The notes beneath the pieces were generated by a model. That model saw only the letters and a program-made list of their open reading frames with translations. It searched no databases and was not told the DNA's origin. The translations under genes and the position numbers were made by a program. This document shows, piece by piece, positions 1 through 7,883 of a stretch of DNA of 49,949 nt (the stretch's first letter is position 1; each line of letters begins with the position of its first letter). Where the stretch lies: assembly GCA_016716885.1 (NCBI GenBank), contig JADJUV010000058.1:1-49949 (forward strand), written 5' to 3'. Origin of the DNA: Candidatus Trichofilum aggregatum. Lineage in GTDB: Bacteria > Chloroflexota > Anaerolineae > Promineifilales > Promineifilaceae.

Positions 1-8
1 TATGCCTT

Positions 9-1286
9 ATGACTGAGAAACCGGTAACTCCACCGCCACACCCCCAATTTCTACCTTACTGGACGCCGCAGCAGCTCATAGCGGCAACGCTAACCGTATT
101 GGCTGTCGCGGCCGCGTTCTGGTTTGTGCTTCGTTTCTATCAACTTATCTTCATCCTCATTGTCGCCATCATTTTTGGGGTGGCCCTCAAACCGGCTATC
201 AACAGATTACAGACATGGGGACTGCCACGCCCGGCGGCCATTCTTCTTCTCTATGCTCTGGTGGTTATCCCTCTGGTGGGTCTTACCTGGTTCAGCGCCC
301 CGCTTCTGGCTTCACAAACAACTGCCATCGCCACCACCATCACCGACTCTTATACCAGCCTTCATTACCAATTACTTACGTCGCCGAGCCTGTTGGCCCA
401 GCGCATAGCCGCACAACTGCCCCCAGAGATTAGCGTCGCGGCCGCGGCCCCGACCAATGGCGAGGAAGTGGCCGTTAACATGACCGCCATATGGCTGATG
501 ATCCAGCCCGTTTTCCGCTCCCTGATCGGCATTTTTGTCACTTTCGCCCTCACCTTTTATTGGATTCTAGAATCAGAGCGTTTACAGAAAACCTTCTTAC
601 TTTTCATTCCTCAGCCCCAGCGCGAAACCCTGCGCGAGTTAGGTGCGGCCATTGAGGGCAAGTTAGGGCAATACCTGGTTGGTCAGGCCATACTGTGTTT
701 GCTCATAGGCATCATCTCGTTTGTCGTTTACCTGTTGTTGGGGCTACCAAACGCCTTACTGCTGGCCCTATTTGCCGGATTTATGGAAGCGGTACCCAAC
801 ATTGGCCCGGCGATCGGCGCCATTCCCGCGCTCATTGTCGCCATGTCTGTGTCGCCCGGGATGGTGGTCGCCGTTTTAATCGCAACAGCCATTATCCAAC
901 TGCTAGAGAATTACTTTCTGGTGCCCCGGGTTATGAGCCGCAGTATTGCCATGCGGCCGCTGGTCATTCTGCTGGCTTTTTTGGCCTTTGGCTCTTTTTT
1001 TGGAGTGGCCGGAGCCATCGTCGCCATCCCGCTGGCCGCCGTCATTCAATTGGTGTTAGACCGCTTTTTCTTGCAACCAGCCACAGCAGAAACCGATTCA
1101 CCCCGCGGCCGCGATCACATCAGCGTCTTACGGTATGAAACAAAAGGGTTGGTGGCCGACATCCGTCAGCAAATTCGCAAAAAAGAGAATGTCGCCACCG
1201 CCGCCAACGATGAAGTAGAAGATTCCATTGAAGCCATTGCCATGGACCTGGATAGTGTCTTGGCCCACTATAGCCCCACGGAGTGA
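9..1286 (+). CDS. AI-2E family (UPF0118) transporter, copy 1
   Basis: This is a polytopic inner-membrane permease of the AI-2E/UPF0118 family (PF01594), whose members export autoinducer-like molecules or act as ion antiporters; the substrate here is unknown. The 425-residue product has an N-terminal cluster of hydrophobic helices, a central soluble stretch (about residues 95-155) and a C-terminal helix block. That block contains the family motif PNIGPAIGAIPA and the LENYFLVPRVM segment. An extra hydrophilic tail of about 65 residues follows residue 355, making it longer than the usual 340-380 residues. The start is the first in-frame ATG of the window, so an upstream start outside the window cannot be excluded. 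A paralogue lies 143 bp downstream on the same strand. It carries four copies of the GCGGCCGC palindrome. Confidence 0.85.
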   Translation: MTEKPVTPPPHPQFLPYWTPQQLIAATLTVLAVAAAFWFVLRFYQLIFILIVAIIFGVALKPAINRLQTWGLPRPAAILLLYALVVIPLVGLTWFSAPLLASQTTAIATTITDSYTSLHYQLLTSPSLLAQRIAAQLPPEISVAAAAPTNGEEVAVNMTAIWLMIQPVFRSLIGIFVTFALTFYWILESERLQKTFLLFIPQPQRETLRELGAAIEGKLGQYLVGQAILCLLIGIISFVVYLLLGLPNALLLALFAGFMEAVPNIGPAIGAIPALIVAMSVSPGMVVAVLIATAIIQLLENYFLVPRVMSRSIAMRPLVILLAFLAFGSFFGVAGAIVAIPLAAVIQLVLDRFFLQPATAETDSPRGRDHISVLRYETKGLVADIRQQIRKKENVATAANDEVEDSIEAIAMDLDSVLAHYSPTE

Positions 1287-1287
1287 T

Positions 1288-1428
1288 TCCTAACCTGGAT
1301 AAACCAGAAAAGACTTATCCACAGATTTCGCAGATGAACACAGATTTGTCTTTTCATCTGTGAAAATCTGTGCCATCTGTGGTTCATTTCTTGTTATCTG
1401 TACAAGAAGTTGACTCGTAAGGTACTAA
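1288..1428 (+). repeat. 141-bp dispersed repeat with CACAGAT word hairpin, copy A
   Basis: This 141-bp stretch is identical to 33400-33540. It begins TCCTAACCTGGA and ends in AAGTTGACTCGTAAGGTACT plus AA. The middle holds CACAGAT words on the left arm and ATCTGTG words on the right arm, giving an imperfect hairpin. It stops one base before the ATG of the second AI-2E gene, so the TAAGG that may serve as its ribosome binding site belongs to the repeat. A third element at 27450-27622 has the same ends but a different word inside. Confidence 0.9.
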
Positions 1429-1429
1429 C

Positions 1430-2605
1430 ATGAGACGATTAGCCAGTTATACCGCCATTATTCTAGCTACTCTGGGCGTTCTGCTTCTGCTCTGGCAATT
1501 TCGTGAGGTTGTGGCCTTGTTTATCTTGTCGTTGCTCGCGGCCGCGATGATACGCCCGGTCATTGCCTGGTTAGTCGAAAAAGGGGTGCCCGCGGCCGCG
1601 GGTCGGGCCTTGGTTTTTCTGGGTATATTAATCAGCCTGGGGCTTGCTCTCTACTTCTTGGCCGGTCAATTGGTCCGCGAATTACAAGAACTGACCGATG
1701 AATTAACCCTGACCTATGAAGTGACCTATGCCCGTTATGTCATGGGCACGGAATTTCAGCAAGCCATGACCTCGCGCCTGCCTCACCCTACCACCTTATA
1801 CGAAGCCGTGGCGGGCAGTAACGGAACCCCCTTCATACAAACCGTCTTTGGGGCTACGCAAAATGTACTGCTTGGAGCAGGGGGGTTTTTTCTGGTGCTT
1901 ATTCTCAGCATTTATTGGAGTAGCGAGCAGGATCGTTTTGAGCGGTTGTGGCTGTCACTCCTGCCTGCGAGTAAACGGGTGCGTGCCCGGAATGGCTGGC
2001 GTGAAATAGAGACGGCTATCGGCAATTATCTCAACAGCGAATTCCTGCAAAGTTTGTTGGCCGCCCTTCTCATTGGCGTGGGATTAGCCCTGTTTGGTGT
2101 GCCCTATTACGTATTATTAGGGCTAATCAGTGGCCTGGCCTGGCTTGTTCCCCTGGCTGGAGCCATCCTTATCATTGTGGCTACTTTTTTGGCCGGGTTA
2201 ACTGTCAGTCCTGCCCTGGCTATAGGCGCGGCCCTTTATGCCCTGGCGGTGTTAAGTCTGCTCGAATTTGTGGTGGAACCGCGCCTGTTTAATAGCAATC
2301 GCTATAGCTCATTGATGATTATTCTGTTCATGTGGCCTATGGCTACCTGGTTTGGCCTGGGTGGTCTTATCCTGGCGCCCCCGCTCGCGGCCGCGACCGA
2401 GCTTCTCCTGCGCCAACTCATTCAACCCGAACGTCAGCCTCACAAAGAGATAGAACTCGCCAGCCTGGAAAAACGTTACCATGAGCTGTCCCAGGTTTTT
2501 GCCAACCAAAGACCGGATGAAACCAACCCCCCTGAAATAAATAACATCCTGGAACGGTTACACACCCTCATCCAACAAACCAAAACCACCGTACCTGGCC
2601 CTTAA
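1430..2605 (+). CDS. AI-2E family (UPF0118) transporter, copy 2
   Basis: This is a second AI-2E/UPF0118 family membrane permease (391 residues), a diverged paralogue of the gene upstream. It has two N-terminal transmembrane helices, a soluble segment (about residues 75-140), a helix near residue 145-165 and a C-terminal block of about five helices. The equivalent of the PNIGP motif is degraded to LVPLAGAILI. A hydrophilic, partly coiled tail of about 55 residues closes the protein. The ATG follows directly after a 141-bp dispersed repeat, and AAGG eight bases upstream is the only plausible ribosome binding site. Substrate and direction of transport cannot be told from sequence. Confidence 0.83.
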   Translation: MRRLASYTAIILATLGVLLLLWQFREVVALFILSLLAAAMIRPVIAWLVEKGVPAAAGRALVFLGILISLGLALYFLAGQLVRELQELTDELTLTYEVTYARYVMGTEFQQAMTSRLPHPTTLYEAVAGSNGTPFIQTVFGATQNVLLGAGGFFLVLILSIYWSSEQDRFERLWLSLLPASKRVRARNGWREIETAIGNYLNSEFLQSLLAALLIGVGLALFGVPYYVLLGLISGLAWLVPLAGAILIIVATFLAGLTVSPALAIGAALYALAVLSLLEFVVEPRLFNSNRYSSLMIILFMWPMATWFGLGGLILAPPLAAATELLLRQLIQPERQPHKEIELASLEKRYHELSQVFANQRPDETNPPEINNILERLHTLIQQTKTTVPGP

Positions 2606-2625
2606 CCAACCTATTAGAGCCGTGC

Positions 2626-2673
2626 AGTGCCTGGCACGGGGCAGACGAAGTGCTCCGCCCCGTGCCAGGCACT
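2626..2673. repeat. Dispersed 17-bp-stem hairpin (GTGCCTGGCACGGGGC family), copy 1
   Basis: The left arm AGTGCCTGGCACGGGGC (2626-2642) pairs perfectly with 2657-2673 across a 14-base loop. The same arms recur at 41812-41828 and 41858-41874 with a different loop. It lies just after the stop of the second AI-2E gene. It lacks a clear T-run, so it is better viewed as a repeat family than as a simple terminator. Confidence 0.8.
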
Positions 2674-2698
2674 TAATTACTCATTGACGCATTAGGTT

Positions 2699-2750
2699 CG
2701 TAGTGACCGCTTTAGCGGGCTAGCACCAGCCCGCCAAAGCGGTCACTACA
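2699..2750. repeat. Dispersed hairpin of the GTAGTGACCGCTTTAGCGGG family, copy 1
   Basis: A near-perfect inverted repeat of about 23 bp per arm with a short loop. Related copies are at 26473-26528 (25-bp perfect stem), 33068-33126 and, as a half-copy, 21976-22003. Flanks are shared too: ATGCTTTTCTTGACATCTAT follows this copy and a similar ATGTTTTTCTGAACATCTAT follows the half-copy. The 2606-2957 gap contains only this and the preceding hairpin. Confidence 0.8.
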
Positions 2751-2957
2751 AACCAAAAATGCTTTTCTTGACATCTATCATTCTGAAGGTCGCAAGTTAT
2801 ATCTGACGCGCCATCCCCTTTATACCCCCGATACATACTCATCCAGAGTGTTGTATGTTACGTTCTAAAAAAGTGAACCTGACCCAGATATATCCAGCCC
2901 TTGTGTTTTTGGGTGCCCTTTGCGCCCTGGCGCAGGCTTTTTTCAAAGGAAACAGTG

Positions 2958-4058
2958 ATGAAACTGAAAGATGTTGTCCCCCTTGTCAAAGAGACGGTTA
3001 GCGAGTGGAGCGAAGACAATGCGACCCGGCTCGCGGCCGCGCTCGCTTACTACACCGTCTTCTCCATTCCACCCCTTTTGATCATTGCTCTGGCAATCGC
3101 CGGGCAAGTTTTTGAACGGGAAGTGGCCCAACAACAGCTCGTCAACCAGGTCGTCGATCTTGCCGGTTCCGGGGGCGAATCAATCGGCATAGCCCTGGAA
3201 TCCATCCTGGAAAATGTCAGCCAGCCCGAAGGTAGCCTCATTGCCATCATTATCGGTGTGGTCACCCTGTTTTTTGGGGCTTCAGGGGTATTTGGCGAAT
3301 TACATAGCGCTCTCAATACCATTTGGGAAATTGCCCCCAAACCGGGGCGGGGCATCCTGGGCACGCTCAAAGATCGTTTCTTTTCCTTTACCATGGTGTT
3401 GGGCATCGGCTTCTTGTTATTGGTGTCCCTTGTCTTGACTACGGTATTATCGGCCCTAGGCGATTTCTTCACTGGTTTGATGCCCGAAACGGTTGTGGTG
3501 ATGCAAATCTTTAACCAGGTTGTCTCATTTGGCCTCATCACCGTTCTGTTTGCCCTGATTTTCAAAGTAATCCCCGATGTGGAGATTGCCTGGCGGGATG
3601 TGTGGATTGGCGCGGCCGCGACCGCGCTCCTCTTTACCCTCGGCAAACTCCTCATTGGCCTCTACCTGGGCAACAGTGCCGTGGCTTCCACCTACGGGGC
3701 CGCCGGTTCTCTCATTGTCATTCTGTTGTGGGTCTACTATTCGGCCCAAATCCTCTTCCTGGGAGCCGAATTTACCCAGGTGTATGCCAACCGTCATGGC
3801 TCACGCATCGTCGCCGATGATGATGCTATTTCTTTAACCGAAACCATGCGGGTACAACAAGGCATTCCCCACCACGAGACGGTGGCTCAGGCCCAGGCCC
3901 AACAAAACCAACCCCCACCCCAACAACCAGCGTCTATTCCAGCCGGCGCGGCCGCGCCGGAAAAAGGACTCGCTTACCGAGGCGTCATTAACACCCTTAC
4001 CGTCTTGTTAGGCTTGTATCACATCATCCGAGGCCAACGCGCCTCGGATCGGGATTAA
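2958..4058 (+). CDS. YihY/BrkB family inner-membrane protein
   Basis: A member of the YihY/virulence-factor BrkB family (PF03631), integral membrane proteins of uncertain function once mislabelled as RNase BN. The product starts MKLKDVVPLVKETVSEW and continues with the typical N-terminal DNATRLAAALAYYTVFSIPP motif. Five or six transmembrane helices follow, with the conserved YGAAGSLIVILLWVYYSAQI segment near the end, then a Pro/Gln-rich cytoplasmic tail. An upstream in-frame ATG at 2901 exists, but AAAGGA seven bases before 2958 and the family alignment favour 2958, giving 366 residues. Three GCGGCCGC copies are inside. The ABC exporter genes follow after five bases. Confidence 0.85.
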   Translation: MKLKDVVPLVKETVSEWSEDNATRLAAALAYYTVFSIPPLLIIALAIAGQVFEREVAQQQLVNQVVDLAGSGGESIGIALESILENVSQPEGSLIAIIIGVVTLFFGASGVFGELHSALNTIWEIAPKPGRGILGTLKDRFFSFTMVLGIGFLLLVSLVLTTVLSALGDFFTGLMPETVVVMQIFNQVVSFGLITVLFALIFKVIPDVEIAWRDVWIGAAATALLFTLGKLLIGLYLGNSAVASTYGAAGSLIVILLWVYYSAQILFLGAEFTQVYANRHGSRIVADDDAISLTETMRVQQGIPHHETVAQAQAQQNQPPPQQPASIPAGAAAPEKGLAYRGVINTLTVLLGLYHIIRGQRASDRD

Positions 4059-4063
4059 TCTTT

Positions 4064-5041
4064 ATGCAAGAAATAACCTTACCTACCGACCCCTCGATGG
4101 TGATAGTCACTAAGGATCTCACGAAAGAATTTGCTGGTGTCGCTGCCGTTAGTGAGGTCAGTCTGGCCCTGCCCAAGGGCAAAATTTTCGGTTTTATTGG
4201 GCCAAGTGGCTGTGGCAAAACCACAACCGTGCGCTTAATGGTCGGCACGTACAAACCAACTTCGGGCGAAGTTACCGTGTTGGGTCGTGCCCCACGTGAG
4301 TTCCGACGCCAGGAACGAGAGAGCATTGGTTACATGCCCCAACAATTTGTCCTCTACCCGGATCTGACGGTGCGCCAAAACTTAAATTTTGCTGCTTCAC
4401 TGTATGGTCTGGGCTGGCGTGAACGCCGGGCGCGACAAGCCGCCATGCTTGATCTGGTGGAATTAACTGAACACGCGCACAAAATTGCCCAAAACATCTC
4501 TGGGGGGATGCAGCGGCGTTTGAGCCTGGCCTCGACCATGATGCATGATCCGGAATTGCTATTTTTAGATGAACCTACTGCCGGGGTGGACCCGGTGCTA
4601 CGTAATAAATTTTGGGATTATTTCCGTGCGTTGCAGGAAAGGGGCCATACGCTGTTTATTACGACGCAATATGTCAATGAGGCGGCCTATTGTGACTATG
4701 TGGGGGTGATGGCACGCGGCCGCTTACTCACGATAGATACCCCCGAAGGGTTGCGGCGCAATGCCCTGGGTGGTGATGTGCTTCTGTTGCAAATTGCCCA
4801 GCCGCTACCCATGGAAAAGTGGCTTTCCCTGAACGAACTGCCTTTTGTCACCGGAGAGATCAACCCGGTAGGTAACAACACCTGGCGGGTAGTCGTTGAG
4901 GATGCCAGTATCGCCTTACCAGAACTCATAGAGTGGGCCAAGGCCGCCCAACTAGAAGTTGTGTCATTGCGTGAGGATCAACCTTCCTTTGACGACGTTT
5001 TCCTAAAGTTGATGCAGGAGGATGAAGACCGTGATAACTAA
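4064..5041 (+). CDS. ABC-2 type exporter, ATP-binding subunit
   Basis: The ATPase of a drug- or polyketide-type ABC-2 exporter, acting at the cytoplasmic face with the permease encoded next. Walker A GPSGCGKT is at about residues 46-53, the signature ISGGMQRR around residue 146 and Walker B LLFLDEP with D169-E170. The switch region reads FITTQYVNEAAYCD, where the usual His is replaced by Gln, as in many ABC-2 ATPases. A C-terminal extension of about 80 residues resembles the accessory domain of DrrA/CcmA-like proteins. The stop overlaps the permease start by 20 bases, implying translational coupling. An internal Met at residue 12 is an alternative start. Substrate is unknown. Confidence 0.9.
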   Translation: MQEITLPTDPSMVIVTKDLTKEFAGVAAVSEVSLALPKGKIFGFIGPSGCGKTTTVRLMVGTYKPTSGEVTVLGRAPREFRRQERESIGYMPQQFVLYPDLTVRQNLNFAASLYGLGWRERRARQAAMLDLVELTEHAHKIAQNISGGMQRRLSLASTMMHDPELLFLDEPTAGVDPVLRNKFWDYFRALQERGHTLFITTQYVNEAAYCDYVGVMARGRLLTIDTPEGLRRNALGGDVLLLQIAQPLPMEKWLSLNELPFVTGEINPVGNNTWRVVVEDASIALPELIEWAKAAQLEVVSLREDQPSFDDVFLKLMQEDEDRDN

Positions 5042-6563
5042 TTTTCTGCGGGCCATGACCCGTATTTGGGCGTTTATCAGCAAAGAATGGGCCGAAGTTA
5101 TCCACCAACCCCGGCTCTTGTTAACCTTGATTATTGGTCCTTTTTTGATTCTGCTCCTGTTTGGCATTGGTTATCGTGATGAACCACGCCCCTTACGCAC
5201 GTTGTTTGTCGTACCTCAAGGTAGCTCCATGGAAGAATGGGTCGTAACCTACGTTGAGCAGTTTGCGGATCGTTTTGAGTTTGCGGGTATTACCGATGAT
5301 GCAGAAGAAGCTGATCAACGCCTGCGCGATCAAGAAGTAGACCTGGTCGTTGTGACTCCATCAGACCCTTCAGCCAACATCAATAACAATGAGCAGGCCG
5401 TTTTTACGCTCTACCATTACGAAATTGATCCCTATGAAGAGGCTTATGTGCGGGTGATAGGTCGGGCCTATACGGATGAGATCAATGAAGAGGTGCTGGG
5501 TCTGGTAGCTGAACAAGGCCAGATGGAAGCGGAATCGCTGCAAGAGGATATGGTCTTAGCCATGAGTACGGTAACGACGATGCGGCAGGCTTTAGAACAG
5601 GGCGACGCCGCGGCCGCGAGCAGCTCCCAGCAAGAGCTACAAAATTCAATCGGCCTGTTACGTCTGGCTACCTCGTCTAGCCTCGTCTTCCTGGCCGCCG
5701 TCCAGGAAACCACCAATCAAGCAGTGGATAGCGAGGCGCAACTCATTCTGGCTCAGCTTACCGGCTTACAAAACAAAATAAATAGTTTAGAAGCCCTTGA
5801 TGCCAGTGCCACTGATTTGAGCGACGAAATTGCCCTCACTCAGGAAATCGAGACGGAGTTAACCGAAGTAGATACCCTCCTGACCGATTTCCGGCAAGTA
5901 GATACAGATGTGCTGGTTAGCCCCTTTCGCAGTGAAGTCGTCAGCATTACCAGCGTCACCCTGCAACCCATCCATTTCTTCGTGCCCGCGGTTATTTCCC
6001 TGTTGCTGCAACACATGGCCGTCACCATCGCCGCCTTGTCTCTGGTGCGCGAGCGTCGTAGTGGCGCCATGGAGCTATTTCGGGCCTCACCCGTCTCCTC
6101 ATTTGAAACCCTCACCGGCAAATACATCAGTCATTTTTTCCTGGCCGGTCTGTTAGCCACCGTCCTCACCCTGCTAATTGTTTACGTACTCAAAGTGCCC
6201 ATGCTAGGCGATTGGCGAGAATACGGGCTGGTATTAACCGCCCTTCTATTTACATCATTGGGCATTGGCTTCAACTTCTCTCTTTCCGCCCGCACCGATA
6301 GTCAGGCCGTCCAATCCTCAATGGTATTGCTCTTATCGAGCATCTTTTTTACTGGCTTCTTTCTCGCCTTGCACCGGTTTTGGTGGCCCGTGCTCATCGT
6401 TTCCTGGGCCTTACCCGCCACATATAGCACTTCCCTTTTGCAAAACGTGATGCTCCGGGGGCAAAATACAACCCCGTTATTGCTTCTCGCGCTTACGGGC
6501 ATTGGTATTGCCCTGTTTCTTCTGGCCTGGTTTCGGCTCAAACGCCAGATGGCCTCAGAATAG
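5022..6563 (+). CDS. ABC-2 type exporter, permease subunit
   Basis: The membrane partner of the preceding ATPase, 513 residues, ABC-2 membrane family (PF12698 type). One transmembrane helix lies near residues 30-50, followed by an extracytoplasmic domain of about 260 residues with coiled-coil-like stretches. Five C-terminal helices follow, beginning near HFFVPAVISLLLQHMAVTI. This is the layout of YhhJ/YbhR-like exporters with a large periplasmic loop. The start overlaps the ATPase gene by 20 bases, and GGAGGATG within that gene is its ribosome binding site. Exported substrate unknown; lipids, drugs or peptides are all possible. Confidence 0.88.
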   Translation: MKTVITNFLRAMTRIWAFISKEWAEVIHQPRLLLTLIIGPFLILLLFGIGYRDEPRPLRTLFVVPQGSSMEEWVVTYVEQFADRFEFAGITDDAEEADQRLRDQEVDLVVVTPSDPSANINNNEQAVFTLYHYEIDPYEEAYVRVIGRAYTDEINEEVLGLVAEQGQMEAESLQEDMVLAMSTVTTMRQALEQGDAAAASSSQQELQNSIGLLRLATSSSLVFLAAVQETTNQAVDSEAQLILAQLTGLQNKINSLEALDASATDLSDEIALTQEIETELTEVDTLLTDFRQVDTDVLVSPFRSEVVSITSVTLQPIHFFVPAVISLLLQHMAVTIAALSLVRERRSGAMELFRASPVSSFETLTGKYISHFFLAGLLATVLTLLIVYVLKVPMLGDWREYGLVLTALLFTSLGIGFNFSLSARTDSQAVQSSMVLLLSSIFFTGFFLALHRFWWPVLIVSWALPATYSTSLLQNVMLRGQNTTPLLLLALTGIGIALFLLAWFRLKRQMASE

Positions 6564-6653
6564 ACAAAGGGGGTGTCAGAATTTCCGGGGTTGACCATCT
6601 GGAAAGCAAGCCGTATTGTTATCCTCGACTAGACCGGCATAAGGAGTTGAAGT

Positions 6654-7331
6654 ATGACGTTCTTTTTTGAGGAAAGATTTTCTGACATCCCTTTTGTAGA
6701 AAAAGTGTGGCAGACCCAAAGTGAGCAAGCGGTCACTTTTATGTCCCAGGCTGCCAGCCATTGGGAAATGGTAGTAACAAAATACCAGGGCAAGACAACC
6801 CTGACGATACGAGGGCCTGAGACCAAAGCCACCCTGGCCGACTGTCCGGCAGGGGTTGAGTTCTTGGGCATCGTGTTCAAAATGGGTACTTTTATGCCCC
6901 ATTTGCCCACCATCGAGCGCCTCAATCGTAACGATATCTCCTTGCCTGAAGCCACCCGTCAAACCTTCTGGCTAAATGGGTCAGTCTGGCAATTTCCCAC
7001 CTACAACAATGCCGATACCTTTGTAGATAGGCTGGTGCGGCAAGGTGTGCTTATGGCTGATCCGGTCGTTGAGGCCGTGCTACAGGGTCAGCCGCCAGCG
7101 CTCTCTCCCCGCACAGTCCAATACCGTTTCTTGCGGGCTACGGGTCTGCCCTTGAACACCATTCAACAAATAGAGCGCGCCCGGCAGGCGCTCACTCTTT
7201 TGCGCCAAGGTTTGCCCATCCTGGATACTGTTCATGAAGTCGGTTATTTCGATCAACCCCATCTGACCCGCGCCTTAAAACGGTTTATCGGCCAAACACC
7301 CTCACAAATCACCCCCACAACACCCCCCTAA
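6654..7331 (+). CDS. AraC family transcriptional regulator
   Basis: A 225-residue DNA-binding regulator with a C-terminal AraC/XylS double helix-turn-helix. The first helix region is around RTVQYRFLRATGLPL, and the second carries EVGYFDQPHLTRALKRFIG followed by TPSQI, the classic AraC signature. The N-terminal 130 residues resemble the DUF6597-type ligand domain found in stand-alone AraC regulators. AAGGAG lies eight bases before the ATG. No GCGGCCGC copy lies in this gene or in the next 2 kb, unlike most of the window, which could hint at later acquisition. Its target is not evident; the exporter upstream is on the same strand 90 bp away. Confidence 0.85.
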   Translation: MTFFFEERFSDIPFVEKVWQTQSEQAVTFMSQAASHWEMVVTKYQGKTTLTIRGPETKATLADCPAGVEFLGIVFKMGTFMPHLPTIERLNRNDISLPEATRQTFWLNGSVWQFPTYNNADTFVDRLVRQGVLMADPVVEAVLQGQPPALSPRTVQYRFLRATGLPLNTIQQIERARQALTLLRQGLPILDTVHEVGYFDQPHLTRALKRFIGQTPSQITPTTPP

Positions 7332-7347
7332 CTTTCCTTCGTTGTTA

Positions 7348-7370
7348 TCTATTCAGGTGTCAGCACTTAT
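7348..7370. repeat. 23-bp sequence shared with the truncated end of the IS110 element
   Basis: The 23 bases beginning TCTATTCAGGTGTCAG are identical to 37738-37760, where they abut the broken 3' end of an IS110 transposase gene. No transposase lies here. It may be a solo end or target-like remnant of the same element, or a separate repeat. Confidence 0.6.
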
Positions 7371-7507
7371 GCCTCGCTGCGTCCTACCCGACGCCAAGCT
7401 CTGAAGGGAGCATTTCACGCCCAGCGTGGCATGAGAACATGAATAAATACCATTTGTTAGGGCCATCGTATACTTCCCAAAAGAAACCCATCTCCCCTTT
7501 TCCCGTT

Positions 7508-7547
7508 GGGCCGTTTTTCGCGGGCCAACGCCCGCGAAAAACGGCCC
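7508..7547. repeat. Dispersed hairpin with G-rich flank, copy 1
   Basis: GGGCCGTTTTTCGCGGGC (7508-7525) pairs perfectly with 7530-7547 over a CAAC loop. It is followed by a stretch rich in GGGG runs. Related hairpins with similar GGGGTGGGGG or GGGGAGTTAGGGG tails are at 8487-8525 and 28672-28698. The GTTTTTCGCGGGC core and the G-rich tail are the conserved parts. Confidence 0.75.
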
Positions 7548-7729
7548 TTAAAAAGTTCCCCGCCCCTGGGGGCGGGGTTAGGGGTGGGGGAAAACCCAAG
7601 TAGGCAAACGCCCCATACCTTTCGTTTTTATACAAGACAAACTCCTTGGGTTACGCTATGATGGCGGTGTTACGAAACAACAAAACGAGAACCCGTAAGT
7701 GGGTGTTTCGACTGTTGGTAGGACAGAAT

Positions 7730-7851
7730 TGGCAAACAGGGTGTGTTTCATTTCAATTGAAAGATGAGGAGTGAGCATCCCCAGATGCGAACGGACAGGC
7801 ATTCTGGGGATGCTTTTCTCCTCTAACTCATTTAAAACACACCCCATGCCA
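7730..7851 (+). promoter_or_regulatory. Long nested inverted repeat with terminator-like core upstream of the reductase
   Basis: The outer arms are TGGCA plus GGGTGTGTTT (about 7730-7748) and AAACACACCC plus TGCCA (about 7834-7851). Inside these, GAGGAG pairs with CTCCTC, and the core GCATCCCCAGA...TCTGGGGATGC forms a stem at 7776-7815 followed by TTTTC. It ends about 30 bases before the ATG at 7884. It could be a transcription attenuator or leader RNA for the reductase, or a small non-autonomous mobile element. The structure is visible in the sequence; either role is an inference. Confidence 0.5.
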
Positions 7852-7883
7852 GGTTATACAATCACTTTTAAGGGAGAACGCAC

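Larger units (their letters stand above)
7371..7883. other. Gene-free region with two strong hairpins ahead of the reductase gene
   Basis: No convincing protein gene lies here; the only short plus-strand reading frame (ATG at 7659, 38 codons) lacks recognisable similarity. The region holds the G-rich-tailed hairpin 7508-7547 and the nested inverted repeat 7730-7851, annotated separately. The sequence between them is AT-richer and includes TACGCTATGAT near 7650, a possible -10 region. Confidence 0.5.

Noticed and set aside
3050..3655. A 201-codon minus-strand frame
   Set aside because: It lies wholly inside the YihY/BrkB gene on the other strand and lacks recognisable domains.
4024..4326. Minus-strand 100-codon frame at the start of the ABC ATPase
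   Set aside because: Antisense shadow of the Walker A region with no independent support.
7659..7775. A 38-codon plus-strand reading frame
   Set aside because: It has no similarity I recognise, and the region is better explained as structured leader or repeat.
7656..7851. Possible tetrahydrofolate riboswitch before the reductase
   Set aside because: The conserved THF aptamer core sequences are not present; only generic hairpins are seen.
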